64,000 nucleotides of DNA from Herbaspirillum sp. SJZ107 (GCF_006715485.1 NZ_VFNH01000001.1:372001-436000), one strand, 5' to 3'; shown: positions 25,442 through 34,973, numbered from the stretch's first letter. The notes: generated by a model from the sequence alone, not told the origin. Translations and numbers: made by a program.

Positions 25442-26107
25442 TCAAGGCTCGGCCAGCCATTGGCCGAGGCTGGCCGAGCGCGCATCCGTTGCCGGCGCCT
25501 CGGTCACGGCCAAGGTGTCGCAGGCCCGTTCCAGCCAGCGCAGTTCGGCCGCAGGCAGGATCACTTCGCCGGCATAGCCTTCCATCGCGACGGCGAGTGC
25601 GGATTGGTCCCGGTTCGCAAAGACCAGCGCCGTGACGGCCGGCTCCCCGATGATGTTGTCGCGGATGTCCAGCACCCCCAGCTGGACCGGAAATTCCCGC
25701 TCGCGCTGTTCGGGCGCCAGGCCGCGCCGCGCCTTCCATTCCGCAAGCCGCGCCAGGTGGCCGCCCAGGTCGGCCGGCACGCTGCAGTGCTGCGCCTGAC
25801 GCTCGTCGGCAAAGGTCGACTGCACCTGGAAGCGGGCGCCGCGGCTCGAGCGCTGGAGGGTCGTCATGCCGGTGCGCGTGGCCCAGGTCAGCGACAGGAT
25901 CGCGTCCGGCGCGAAGCCGGCCAGCGTATCGCCGCGCACGACCGCTACCGGCGCCGGCGCCAGCACGCGCGGCGCCAGTGCGGCGCCGGCGATCATCCCG
26001 GCCGCGAACAGGCCGGCGCCGGCAACCAGCAAGGGTTTGCCGCGCAGGCCGGAGTTCGATGCAAGGGCATCGCGATTGAGGATCAGGCGGGGATCGATGC
26101 GTCGCAT
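25442..26107 (-). CDS. Hypothetical single-pass membrane protein
   Basis: A 221-residue protein I do not recognise. One hydrophobic segment (LLVAGAGLFAAGMIAGAALA) lies at about residues 26-46 after a positively charged N-terminus, predicting a periplasmic C-domain of about 170 residues with no repeats and two cysteines (QHCSVP and ERACDT). It is convergent with the second PfpI gene (24-base gap). Base composition resembles that of the neighbours. Confidence 0.65.
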   Translation of the reverse strand: MRRIDPRLILNRDALASNSGLRGKPLLVAGAGLFAAGMIAGAALAPRVLAPAPVAVVRGDTLAGFAPDAILSLTWATRTGMTTLQRSSRGARFQVQSTFADERQAQHCSVPADLGGHLARLAEWKARRGLAPEQREREFPVQLGVLDIRDNIIGEPAVTALVFANRDQSALAVAMEGYAGEVILPAAELRWLERACDTLAVTEAPATDARSASLGQWLAEP

Positions 26108-26196
26108 GGCCAGGCTCGGAAAAAGCGTTGGCTCTACGGTGCATCAAATTGCCGGGATTCGATTGAGGCGGCTCAGCCGCAGGCGTTTGCGTTCTT

Positions 26197-26553
26197 TTAC
26201 TGGCGCGGCGCGTAATTCGTCGGGCGGCTGAGGTAAATGTCCAGCTGAACGAGAAGCTTGCCACCGAGGCTCTGGCCGCCGATGCGGATGCTGACGCTCG
26301 CTTTATTGTTCAATTCGAGCTGCAGGCCGGTCGCAAACGAACCTTTTTCCAGGAAGGGCATGCGCATATGCACCTGGCCGTCGACCAGCTTGGCTTTGAC
26401 GTCGGATTCGCTGCTCATGCCGGGGATGTACTGGAAAGTGCTCAGGCGCAGGGTTTCGCCCGAAAACTCGGGGCCGGTGAATACGGCTTCCTCGTCGCGT
26501 TCCATGAAAAAGGATTTCGAAAAAGTCAGTTCCTTGCCGTTGATCTTCAACAT
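26197..26553 (-). CDS. Hypothetical protein
   Basis: A 118-residue protein of unknown function with no signal peptide or membrane segment. Alternating hydrophobic residues (LELNNKASVSIRIGGQSLGGKLLVQLDIYL) suggest a beta-rich fold. The ATG at 26553 (MLKINGKELTFSKS) is chosen because AAGGA lies about 9 bases upstream; longer versions lack a ribosome-binding site. It sits between an unknown membrane protein and the GH16 lipoprotein gene, all on the minus strand. Confidence 0.65.
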   Translation of the reverse strand: MLKINGKELTFSKSFFMERDEEAVFTGPEFSGETLRLSTFQYIPGMSSESDVKAKLVDGQVHMRMPFLEKGSFATGLQLELNNKASVSIRIGGQSLGGKLLVQLDIYLSRPTNYAPRQ

Positions 26554-26654
26554 CGGTTTTTCCTTGTTCTGTGCTTGCGCAGCTTGCTGCATTAACTTAA
26601 TGCTAACACGGCGGGGTGGGGCGGCTGAGCACGGCTCGGTTGCACGCATCAATA

Positions 26655-26686
26655 AAAATGGGCAAGGCCATCCGGCCTTGCCCTCA
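26655..26686 (-). terminator. Terminator of the GH16 gene
   Basis: GGGCAAGGCC pairs with GGCCTTGCCC around a short loop; on the minus strand it is followed by ATTTTTATT. Confidence 0.85.
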
Positions 26687-26703
26687 TTGCCGTACTCGTA
26701 GAA

Positions 26704-28710
26704 TCACGGATTGGCGACGAGGCCGAAATCGTCGAACGTGAGGGTGTAGTCGTCTCCCGTCGCACCACCGGCGCCCAGTATCTGCAATTGGGCCGCAGCA
26801 TTCGTTACCGGGGAGGTGAACGTGTACGTGTACGTCCCGATTGTCGGCGTCAATGCCGCTGTCACATCCAGGTAGCGCGCGTAGCTTCCGCCGTTCTCGC
26901 CTATCACGACCCCGACTGTTTTGGCAACGCTGGCAGCACCCTTGAAGACCAGGGTATAACTCTTGCCTTTCACCAGGGGTACGTTGGGCTGATTGAACTG
27001 CACATTCCAGTTATTCGCCGGATCCACATCGGTGACGACCAATTGCGCGCTGCCGTTCACCACGGAGGCGGTCAGCGAACCGGTCCCGGGATTCGACCAG
27101 GTGGTCCAGTTCGGGGCCAGGTCGGATGAAAAGTCGCCGTTCTTCAACAGGTTCACCCCAACCTCGGGTCCGGCCGGTGCGTCTGCAGCGCCAATGTCTT
27201 CGAAAAGCACGTTATCGATCCAAACCGAATTGGCGCCTGCGTTTGCAAGATTGAACACGATACGCGCGCCGTTGTTCGTGGCAGACAGCATGCTGAAGGT
27301 GCGTGTAAAACTCTGCATGTTCGTTGTCAGATCGGCCGACTGGTCGCCGCCGGAGTAGGATTCATAACTCCGGTCCTGGCCGGCGCCCACCGTGTAAGTC
27401 ATGGTGCGGTTAGTGGACGCCCGTGCGTCAAAGCTGATCCGGTACTTACGCCCTGCGGTGAGCGGAACATTGTTGTGCTGTAACTGCACATTCCATCCCT
27501 GGGTGCCGGGATTGGTAACATTGATTCTGATGGCGCCGCCGTCGTTGCTCGCGCTTGCGTCACCATCCGATTTGAACAAGTTCCAGAAATATGTGTTGGT
27601 GACGCCCGCGATGGTCTCCACTTCCGGATTCTGAGTAACGACCGTATTGCTCGAGGTCCAATCAAACGACGGGTTATAGACGAAATTGCCATTGACTGCG
27701 GGACGCGCGGCCGTATTCACTGGTGTCCATGGATATTTCATTGCCGGGCGTGGGCCAGGATCGCGATTTTCGTCAGGCAAGGACGACCACCGGATGTAGT
27801 CGACGACCATCTCGCCCTTGTCGGGCGTCGTGGCCGTTGGGTTACCGTCGAAATTGCCGCCGACTGCGAGGTTGATCAACACGTAGAACGGCTTGTTGAA
27901 CGGTGCAGGCCAAGGGTTGAGATCGTCATCGCTGTCCGGAGGGTTGACGTTCGAACTCCACCATTTCGTCTGCGTGGATGTGACGACGCCGTCGATCGAC
28001 CATTTGATTTCGTTTGATCGCCATTCCAGCGTATAGGTGTGCCACTCGCTGACATTGCTGTTGTCCGCAATTGTAACCTCATTGCTAGTATAGATGTTCT
28101 TTGGCCACATCCCGCCATAATGAAGCGTCTGGGCGATCTTGGTCGGCTTGCTCCCGAAGCCTTCCATAATGTCGATTTCGCCGTTGGCTGCCCAGGATGC
28201 GTATGGATTGCCAACATTATCTTCCGGCAGCATCCAGACGGCCGGCCAGAACCCTTTGCCCACGGGTAGCCTGGCGCGGAATTCGATCTTGCCGTAGGTC
28301 CGGCTGAATTTTCCGGCAGAGCGGATGCGCCCGGAAGTCCAGTTGAAAGTCTGGCCCTGGTTACCGCCGGCAGCTGTGCCGACGATCGGTTCTTTTCGGG
28401 CAGTAATGATCAGGTTGCCGCCCTCGACACGCACGTTCTCGGTACGGTCCGTATAGTACTCGAGCTCGTTGTTACCCCATCCCGGGTTACCGACATTCGC
28501 GCCATTACCCAACTGGTAAGCCCACTTCGTGGCGTCGAGAGAGGTGCCGTTGAACTCGTCACTCCAGACGACCGTCGTGGTGGGCGGCGGCGGTGCCGGC
28601 GTCGGTGCAGGTGTCGGCGTCGGTGCGGGTGATGTGTCGCCGCTTCCGCCGCATGCACTTAACATCAAGGCCACGCCAGCGGTGGCGAAAAGATTTTTAT
28701 ACCGTAGCAT
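26704..28710 (-). CDS. GH16 beta-glucanase lipoprotein with two carbohydrate-binding modules
   Basis: A 668-residue lipoprotein: lipobox LSAC with Cys20, a Pro/Thr/Ala linker (to about residue 46), a GH16 domain (about 47-310) with the catalytic motif EIDIME (Glu178 nucleophile, Asp180, Glu183 acid/base), and two C-terminal CBM4/9-like beta-sandwiches (about 335-500 and 520-665). WSDEFNG and GKIEFRARLP are typical of laminarinase-like GH16. It should cleave beta-1,3 or beta-1,3-1,4 glucans at the outer membrane. GC content is lower than in neighbouring genes. It is divergent from the RND operon across a 261-base AT-rich gap. Confidence 0.93.
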   Translation of the reverse strand: MLRYKNLFATAGVALMLSACGGSGDTSPAPTPTPAPTPAPPPPTTTVVWSDEFNGTSLDATKWAYQLGNGANVGNPGWGNNELEYYTDRTENVRVEGGNLIITARKEPIVGTAAGGNQGQTFNWTSGRIRSAGKFSRTYGKIEFRARLPVGKGFWPAVWMLPEDNVGNPYASWAANGEIDIMEGFGSKPTKIAQTLHYGGMWPKNIYTSNEVTIADNSNVSEWHTYTLEWRSNEIKWSIDGVVTSTQTKWWSSNVNPPDSDDDLNPWPAPFNKPFYVLINLAVGGNFDGNPTATTPDKGEMVVDYIRWSSLPDENRDPGPRPAMKYPWTPVNTAARPAVNGNFVYNPSFDWTSSNTVVTQNPEVETIAGVTNTYFWNLFKSDGDASASNDGGAIRINVTNPGTQGWNVQLQHNNVPLTAGRKYRISFDARASTNRTMTYTVGAGQDRSYESYSGGDQSADLTTNMQSFTRTFSMLSATNNGARIVFNLANAGANSVWIDNVLFEDIGAADAPAGPEVGVNLLKNGDFSSDLAPNWTTWSNPGTGSLTASVVNGSAQLVVTDVDPANNWNVQFNQPNVPLVKGKSYTLVFKGAASVAKTVGVVIGENGGSYARYLDVTAALTPTIGTYTYTFTSPVTNAAAQLQILGAGGATGDDYTLTFDDFGLVANP

Positions 28711-28971
28711 CTATGTCTCCTAATTATTTGAAACTTTTATTTTTCGCTTAGGAGATTAATTCAAGCAAAAATAATGCCTCAAAAAAGATTTAACATAATC
28801 AAAGGTCTACATTACTAGGTGTAAGCTTCTAGCTGGAAGTGTAAATATTGCCGACAATCAGAAAATGTCCATTTCGTTTACTTGAACCACCGCGCCCAAT
28901 TTGACTCCAACCGATCGGTAGCCCCTCGGCAATTCAAGCTCAGCTGACAAGCGCGGTCGGAAAGTTGAGAC

Positions 28972-30147
28972 ATGCAACTGGTTCGCAAAATCCTGCTTTC
29001 GATGTTGGCCGTGCTGGCAGCGGCCTGTGCCGGTTGCGGCCGCGAGGCGCCGGCGCAGCCTCCCGGCAGCGCCAAGCCGCCACTGGTCGGGGTGGCGCCG
29101 GTGACGCGCCGCATGGTCGAGGAATTCGACGAGTACAGCGCGCGGCTGGCCGCTCCCGACCAGGTCGATGTGCGCTCCCGTGTGGCCGGCACCCTCGAGC
29201 GCATTCATTTCCGCGATGGCGACCAGGTACGGCAGGGCGCGCTGCTGTTCACCATCGATCCGCGCCCGTTCGCCGCCGAGGTGGCGCGCACCGAGGCCAA
29301 CGTCGCGCTGGCGCGCAGCCAGGGTGAACTGGCACGCGTCCTGGCGGCGCGCGGCGAGCGCTTGTTGCCGGCCAACGCCGTTTCCCAGCAAGAGGTGGAC
29401 CAGTTGCGCGCCTCGGCCCAGAACGCCACCGCCAGCCTGCGCGCGGCCGAAGCCGCGCTCGCCGCGGCGCGCCTGAACCTCGAATTTACCCGCATCGTCG
29501 CGCCGATCGCCGGGCGCATGTCGCGCAAGGCGGTCACCGTGGGCAACCTGGTAAGCGTCAACGACCCGGTGCTCACCACCATCGTCTCGACCGACCGCGT
29601 GTACGCCTACTTCGAGCCCAGCGAGGGCGCCTACCTCAAGTACGGGCAGGCGGCGGCGAACCGGCAGGCAGCACCGAAGGTACAGATGGGCTTGTTCAAC
29701 GAAGAGGGGTTCCCGCGTGCGGGGCGGATCGACTTCGTCGACAACCGGCTCAACCCGACCACCGGCAGCATCCAGTTGCGCGGCGTATTCGACAACGCCG
29801 ATGGCCTGCTCACGCCGGGCCTGACGGCGCGCATCCGGATCGGCGCCGGCAAGCCCTACGAAGCGACCCTGGTGCCGGATCGCGCGATCACGGTCGATCA
29901 GACCCGCAGGCTGGTGCTGGTGGTGGGGGCGGGCCGGCGGGTCGAGGCACGCGAAGTCAAGCCTGGCGCGCTGATCGACGGCATGCGCGTGGTCAGCGGC
30001 GTCGAGCCCGGCGAGCTCATCGTCGTGGACGGCCTGCAGCGCGCCACACCCGGCGCAGCGGTGACGCCGCAGCAGGTGGCGCTGGACGAGCGCGGCCAGC
30101 CGCTCGCCGCGCCCGGCGCGGCCGGGCTTGCGCGCCAGGGGCCGTAG
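28972..30147 (+). CDS. RND efflux periplasmic adaptor (membrane fusion protein)
   Basis: A 391-residue lipoprotein adaptor: lipid-attachment region LAAACAGC at residues 15-22, then VGVAPVTRRMVEEFDEYSARL, a barrel-sandwich domain (SRVAGTLERIHFRDGDQVRQG), a coiled-coil hairpin and LEFTRIVAPIAGRMSRK, typical of the AcrA/MexE class. It links the inner-membrane RND pump to an outer-membrane channel. The permease gene follows after 21 bases. Confidence 0.93.
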   Translation: MQLVRKILLSMLAVLAAACAGCGREAPAQPPGSAKPPLVGVAPVTRRMVEEFDEYSARLAAPDQVDVRSRVAGTLERIHFRDGDQVRQGALLFTIDPRPFAAEVARTEANVALARSQGELARVLAARGERLLPANAVSQQEVDQLRASAQNATASLRAAEAALAAARLNLEFTRIVAPIAGRMSRKAVTVGNLVSVNDPVLTTIVSTDRVYAYFEPSEGAYLKYGQAAANRQAAPKVQMGLFNEEGFPRAGRIDFVDNRLNPTTGSIQLRGVFDNADGLLTPGLTARIRIGAGKPYEATLVPDRAITVDQTRRLVLVVGAGRRVEAREVKPGALIDGMRVVSGVEPGELIVVDGLQRATPGAAVTPQQVALDERGQPLAAPGAAGLARQGP

Positions 30148-30168
30148 GCGGTCATGGCGTAGCCGACC

Positions 30169-33100
30169 ATGGACATTGCGCGCACCTTCATCGACCGGCC
30201 GCGCTTCGCCACGGTGCTGTCGATGTTCATTTTCCTGATCGGTGGCCTGTCGATCTTCCTGCTGCCGATCTCCGAGTATCCCAGCGTGGCGCCGCCGCAG
30301 GTGGTGGTGCGCGCCCAGTTCCCCGGCGCGAATCCGCGCGTGATCGCCGAGACGGTGGCCGCCCCGCTGGAAGAACAGATCGGCGGCATCGAGCACCTGC
30401 TGTATTACGAAAGCCAGGCCACCGCCGACGGGCAGATGACCCTGACCGTCACCTTTGCCATCGGCACCGATCCCGAGGTGGCCGAGACCTCGGTCCAGAA
30501 CCGCATCAACCGCGCGCTGCCGCGCTTGCCCGACATCACGCGCCAGATCGGCGTGACCACCGAGAAGCAGGCACCCAACCTGACCATGGTCGTGCATATG
30601 ACCAGTCCCGACAACAGCCACGACGCGCTCTACCTGCGCAACTATGCCCGGCTGCAGCTGCGCGACGACTTGCTGCGCATCCCGGGCATGGGCAGCGTGC
30701 AGCTGTTCGGGGCGGGCGACTACGCGATGCGCATCTGGCTCAACCCCCAACAGCTGGCCGCGCGCTCGATGACCGCCACCGAGGTGGTGGTGGCGGTGCG
30801 CGAACAGAATGCGCAGGTTGCCGCCGGCGTGGTTGGCGCGCCGCCGACGCCGCGCGGCAACGACTTCCAGCTGCCGATCAATACCAAGGGCCGGCTCGTG
30901 ACCGAACAGGAGTTCGCCGACATCATCGTGCGTTCCGATCCTGCCACCGGCGCGCTGGTGCGCATCAAGGACGTCGGCCGGGTCGAGCTGAGCGCCAGCA
31001 CGTACGCGCTGCGCAGCCTGCTCAACAACAAGGAGGCGGCGGCGATCGCGGTGTTCCAGTCCCCCGGCAGCAACGCGCTGGCGCTGTCGAAGAACGTGCG
31101 CGCGCTGATGGCGCGCGCCAGCAAGTCGTTTCCGCCCGGCGTGAGCTACAGCATCGTGTACGACCCGACCCGCTTCGTGCAGACCTCGATCGAAAAGGTC
31201 GTGGGGACCCTGGTCGAGGCGGTGCTGCTGGTGGTGCTGGTGGTGATCCTGTTCCTGCAGACCTGGCGCGCGTCGATCATTCCGCTGGTGGCCGTGCCGG
31301 TATCGATCATCGGCACCTTCGCGGTGCTGCTCGCGCTCGGCTTCTCGATCAACACCCTGACCCTGTTCGGCATGGTGCTGGCGATCGGGATCGTGGTCGA
31401 CGACGCCATCGTGGTGGTCGAGAACGTCGAGCGCAATATCGAGAACGGCTTGACGGCGCGCAGCGCCACCATCAAGGCGATGCAGGAAGTGAGCGGACCG
31501 ATCATCGCGATTGCCCTGGTATTGTGCGCGGTGTTCGTGCCGCTCGCGCTGGTGCCGGGCCTGTCGGGCCAGTTCTACCGGCAGTTCGCGATCACGATCG
31601 CCATTTCCACCGTCATCTCGGCATTCAATTCGCTGACCCTGTCGCCGGCGCTGGCTGCCATCCTGCTGCGGCCGCACGATGCGCCCAAGGATCGCCTCAC
31701 GCGCGTGCTCGACCGGGTACTGGGTCCGCTGTTCCGGCGTTTCAACCACCGCTTCCACCAGGCCACGGAAAAGTACCAGCGCGGCGTCACGCAGCTGTTG
31801 GGGCACAAGCTGCCTGCGCTGCTGGTGTACCTGCTGCTGCTGGCGGCCACCGCGCTGCTGTTCACGCGGGTGCCGACCGGCTTCGTGCCGGCGCCGGACA
31901 AGCAATACCTGATCGGCATTGCCCAGTTGCCGGCCGGCGCGTCGATCGACCGTACCGATGCGGTGATCCGGCGCATGAGCGACATTGCGCTCAAGGTGCC
32001 CGGCATCTCCGACGCGGTGCAGTTCCCCGGCCTGTCGATCGCCGGCTTTTCGGCCGCGCCGAACGAGGGCCTGGTCTTTTTCGGTCTCGCGCCCTTCGAG
32101 GAACGCACCAGCGCCGAGCTGAGCAAGGACGCGATCCTGGCCCGGGTCAATGGCGCGCTCCAGCAAATCAAGGAGGCGCGGATGTTCGTGGTGCCGCCGC
32201 CGGCGGTCGAAGGCGTGGGCACCTCGGGCGGCTTCAAGCTGCAGCTGGAGGACCGCAGCGGGGTGGGCGAGCAGGCGCTGTACGGCGCGGCGTGGGGCAC
32301 GCTCGGCCAGATCTATGCCAACCCGGATTCGTCGATCGGCACGCCGTACTCGACCTACGACATCAACGTGCCGCAAATAATGGCCGACATCGACCGCACC
32401 AAGGCCAAGCAGATGGGCGTGGCGCTGAACGACATCTACGACGCGATGCAGATCTACCTGGGCTCGCTGTATATCAATGACTTCAGCCGTTTCGGCAAGA
32501 TCTTCCAGGTGATCGTCCAGGCGGACGCGCCATACCGCGCCAACGCCGAGGCCATCGGCGCGCTCAAGATCCGCAACCAGGCGGGCGAGATGGTGCCGCT
32601 GGGCGCGCTGATCAAGGCCGGCGCGACCTTCGGGCCGACCCGCGTGCCGCGCTACAACGGCTTTCCGTCGGCCGACTTGAACGGGGCGCCGAAGCCGGGG
32701 TTTTCCAGCGGCCAGGCCGAAGCGGAAGTCGAGCGCCTGCTGGCCGCGCTGCCGCGCGGCATCAGCTACGAATGGACCGAGCTGTCGTACCAGGACCGGC
32801 TCACGCGCGACGTGGCGGTGCCCGGCCTTGATGCCAGGATCCCGACCCTGGGGGCGGTCCTGGCGCTGTCGCTGGTGCTGGTGATCCTGGTGCTGGCCGC
32901 CCAGTACGAGAGCTGGACGCTGCCGCTGGCCATTGTCGCGATCGTGCCGATGAGCATCCTGGCGGCGCTGGCCGGCGTCTGGCTGTCGCGCCAGCCCCCG
33001 TTCCTGCAGCCGGGCGACCTGAATATCTTCACCCAGGTGGCGCTGGTGGTGCTGGTCGGGCTGGCCTGCAAGAACGCGATCCTGATCGTCGAGTTCGCGA

Positions 33101-33453
33101 AAGACCTGGAAGAGACCGGCAAGCCTTCGCTGGCCGCGACGATCGAGGCGGCCCGCTTGCGCCTGCGCCCGATCCTGATGACCTCGATTGCGTTTTGCGC
33201 CGGCGTGGTGCCGCTCATCATCAGCAGCGGCGCCGGCAGCGAAATGCGGCGGGCGATGGGGATTGCGGTGTTCTCGGGGATGCTGGGCGTCACCTTGTTC
33301 GGTATTTTCCTGACGCCGGTGTTCTACATGCTGCTGCGCCTGAGCACGGCGCGCCGGCGCAGGCATGCGGCGCAGGTGCGGGCCGAGTGCGATGCTTCGG
33401 CGCATCCTTATCATCCTGGTGAGGAGCCTGCTGCTGACAAGGACAGGTCCTGA
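30169..33453 (+). CDS. RND multidrug efflux permease (HAE1 type)
   Basis: A 1094-residue inner-membrane pump with 12 helices in two halves. The start MDIARTFIDRPRFATVLSMF and the helix-4 proton-relay motif GIVVDDAIVVVENVER (two adjacent Asp) define a hydrophobic/amphiphilic exporter close to MexF. It is slightly longer than usual owing to a charged C-terminal tail. The adaptor is directly upstream; no outer-membrane factor gene follows, so it presumably recruits TolC or another channel encoded elsewhere. The regulator is not apparent. Confidence 0.95.
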   Translation: MDIARTFIDRPRFATVLSMFIFLIGGLSIFLLPISEYPSVAPPQVVVRAQFPGANPRVIAETVAAPLEEQIGGIEHLLYYESQATADGQMTLTVTFAIGTDPEVAETSVQNRINRALPRLPDITRQIGVTTEKQAPNLTMVVHMTSPDNSHDALYLRNYARLQLRDDLLRIPGMGSVQLFGAGDYAMRIWLNPQQLAARSMTATEVVVAVREQNAQVAAGVVGAPPTPRGNDFQLPINTKGRLVTEQEFADIIVRSDPATGALVRIKDVGRVELSASTYALRSLLNNKEAAAIAVFQSPGSNALALSKNVRALMARASKSFPPGVSYSIVYDPTRFVQTSIEKVVGTLVEAVLLVVLVVILFLQTWRASIIPLVAVPVSIIGTFAVLLALGFSINTLTLFGMVLAIGIVVDDAIVVVENVERNIENGLTARSATIKAMQEVSGPIIAIALVLCAVFVPLALVPGLSGQFYRQFAITIAISTVISAFNSLTLSPALAAILLRPHDAPKDRLTRVLDRVLGPLFRRFNHRFHQATEKYQRGVTQLLGHKLPALLVYLLLLAATALLFTRVPTGFVPAPDKQYLIGIAQLPAGASIDRTDAVIRRMSDIALKVPGISDAVQFPGLSIAGFSAAPNEGLVFFGLAPFEERTSAELSKDAILARVNGALQQIKEARMFVVPPPAVEGVGTSGGFKLQLEDRSGVGEQALYGAAWGTLGQIYANPDSSIGTPYSTYDINVPQIMADIDRTKAKQMGVALNDIYDAMQIYLGSLYINDFSRFGKIFQVIVQADAPYRANAEAIGALKIRNQAGEMVPLGALIKAGATFGPTRVPRYNGFPSADLNGAPKPGFSSGQAEAEVERLLAALPRGISYEWTELSYQDRLTRDVAVPGLDARIPTLGAVLALSLVLVILVLAAQYESWTLPLAIVAIVPMSILAALAGVWLSRQPPFLQPGDLNIFTQVALVVLVGLACKNAILIVEFAKDLEETGKPSLAATIEAARLRLRPILMTSIAFCAGVVPLIISSGAGSEMRRAMGIAVFSGMLGVTLFGIFLTPVFYMLLRLSTARRRRHAAQVRAECDASAHPYHPGEEPAADKDRS

Positions 33454-33677
33454 AGTGCACCGGCTCGGCGGGGTGTGCGGCTGGGGTGCCGCTCACAGGC
33501 TGCGCCTGTGAGGCGATCGCTGCGCGATCGTCGATGGGCGAATCGGAGAGTCCTTGCGCCTGCAGGCGCAAGGCCGCTGCGCCGGCGCGCCGCGGTGCGG
33601 CGCGAAACCCCGGCTCCGCCCCTCGTCCGTGCCGGACGAGGATCCGATTCCTTCTGTCTACGACGAGGTATTCAAAA
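33454..33677. repeat. Block of consecutive short-loop hairpins
   Basis: Within 165 bases there are six hairpins: GCGGC/GCCGC (33477-33492), TCACAGGC/GCCTGTGA (33493-33511), CGATCGC/GCGATCG (33514-33530), CTTGCGCC/GGCGCAAG (33553-33572), GCGCCGC/GCGGCGC (33587-33603) and CCTCGTCCG/CGGACGAGG (33621-33641). Three loops are exactly TGC and a fourth is TGCA. GAATCGGA (33540-33547) and TCCGATTC (33643-33650) pair outside the last three. No gene is encoded. It sits between the RND operon and ssrA. Confidence 0.8.
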
Positions 33678-33714
33678 CAAAAGCCCCACCGGCTTGCGCC
33701 GGCAGGGCTTTTAT
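33678..33714. terminator. Terminator of ssrA and of the RND operon side
   Basis: AAAAGCCC and CCGGC arms pair with GCCGG and GGGCTTTT around a TTGCG-type loop, with T-rich tracts on both strands. It lies 10 bases beyond the tmRNA 3' end. Confidence 0.85.
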
Positions 33715-33723
33715 TTTGAATAC

Positions 33724-34082
33724 TGGTGGAGGCGGAGGGAATCGAACCCTCGTCCGCAAGCACTCTACAGACAGTTCTACATACTTAGCACTATCATTTA
33801 ATTTAACCAGTACAACGGGGATGTGCACCCTGTGTACTAGCGAGTTACCTTAAATTTCGGAAGCAACCAAGTAACCCGGTTGAGTCCTAGCCTCTGTAAA
33901 TGACTCTACTTGCCTTGCGGCCCACCCCAGAGGCGAGGTAGTGTAGAGCTAGCAGCAATTAAGCTGCGAGTGCGTACGAGTTATCGTTTGCAGTTATTGA
34001 TTTCTGGATGTATTTACGAGGTAACCAGTCCTCGGTATGCCCTGCGCTGCTTTGCAACCCACGTCGAAACCAGGTCGCCCCC
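33724..34082 (-). ncRNA. ssrA: Transfer-messenger RNA
   Basis: About 359 nt on the minus strand. The 5' acceptor strand GGGGGCG pairs with CGCCTCC before the 3' ACCA; the T-arm sequence GGTTCGATTCC is present near the 3' end. The reading frame near 33960-33985 encodes the proteolysis tag ANDNSYALAA followed by TAA. tmRNA with SmpB rescues stalled ribosomes and tags the nascent peptide for degradation. Ends were placed by pairing the acceptor stem. Confidence 0.97.
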
Positions 34083-34097
34083 CAACGAAGAACTGCC

Positions 34098-34126
34098 ATT
34101 GTACTCCAAACGGAACCGGTGTGCAG
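34098..34126 (-). promoter_or_regulatory. ssrA promoter candidate
   Basis: On the minus strand CTGCAC (-35) and TACAAT (-10) are 17 bases apart. The start would lie a few bases upstream of the mature 5' end, as expected for a precursor trimmed by RNase P. Confidence 0.5.
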
Positions 34127-34198
34127 CGGGTGTACCAGGCAGAAGTGTCACCAAGTGTAAGTACAGAAGAGGCCGCCTGATTCTGCGGCTTTGAGCGC

Positions 34199-34828
34199 TT
34201 AACGGCTGTTGGCGATCTGGTTGCCCAGCATGCCGCCGCCGATCACGCCGGCGATGGTTGCCAGCTTGCGGCCGTTGCCGCTGCCGACCTGGTTACCGAT
34301 CAGGCCGCCCACCACGGCGCCGGTACCGATCGCCACGTAGTTCGGTTGCGGTGCCTGACGCGGTGCCGGGGCATAGTAGCCGTCGTCACGCACGTACTTG
34401 GTGTGGTGCACCACGCGCGTTTTCGGTGCAGCTTGCTTTACCGGCACTTCCTTGATAACAGTTTCTTTGATCACAACTGGAGCAGGGGCGGGCGCGGCTT
34501 GCGCCACCACTGGCGCGCCCTGAACGTACTGGGCTGCAACCGGCTGGGCATAGCCGACCGGCTGGGCATAAGCGGCTTGCGAACCGACCGGGGCAGCAAA
34601 CTGGGCGGCAGCCGGTGCCGGCATCGCTTGCGATCCAGCCGGTGTCAGCGTGGCTGCATAAGCCGGGTTGACCGAGGCGTTCGCCAGCGGGGTCTGCGGG
34701 GCGCTATGCGAGCTCGGCAGGAGGCCGGTGATGGCGGCCGTGCCGGCCAGGCTGACAACGATCACCGATACCGCAGCGGCGGCCATCAGCGGGTGAATAC
34801 GTTGGATGGTGTTCTTGATCGTGTCCAT
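34199..34828 (-). CDS. Glycine-zipper 2TM domain protein
   Basis: A 209-residue envelope protein: an N-terminal membrane helix (about residues 15-37), an Ala/Pro/Gln-rich linker with AQPVGYAQPVA-type repeats, a basic segment and a C-terminal glycine zipper (GTGAVVGGLIGNQVGSGNG, then GVIGGGMLGNQ). This is the 17-kDa surface-antigen/glycine-zipper fold found in outer-membrane lipoproteins and stress proteins; no lipobox is seen here. The exact role is unknown. Confidence 0.8.
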   Translation of the reverse strand: MDTIKNTIQRIHPLMAAAAVSVIVVSLAGTAAITGLLPSSHSAPQTPLANASVNPAYAATLTPAGSQAMPAPAAAQFAAPVGSQAAYAQPVGYAQPVAAQYVQGAPVVAQAAPAPAPVVIKETVIKEVPVKQAAPKTRVVHHTKYVRDDGYYAPAPRQAPQPNYVAIGTGAVVGGLIGNQVGSGNGRKLATIAGVIGGGMLGNQIANSR

Positions 34829-34973
34829 GTTCGTCTCTCCTGATACGTCGTGTTGTTTGATGGGAGTAGATTACCCAGTTGCACGGTCGAGAAATAGACT
34901 GTTGCCTGTATCAAACGTAAAGATATGTAAGCGACATATTGCAACTAACCGACATGCGGCTTCTACACCAACG

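Noticed and set aside
28858..33414. A 1518-codon open frame on the minus strand
   Set aside because: It lies wholly opposite two well-conserved RND genes and has the Arg/His/Gln/Gly-rich composition typical of shadow frames in GC-rich DNA. No ribosome-binding site or family similarity was seen.
33724..34082. Short open frames inside the ssrA region
   Set aside because: The region is explained by tmRNA with acceptor stem, T-arm and the tag reading frame; other frames there are fortuitous.
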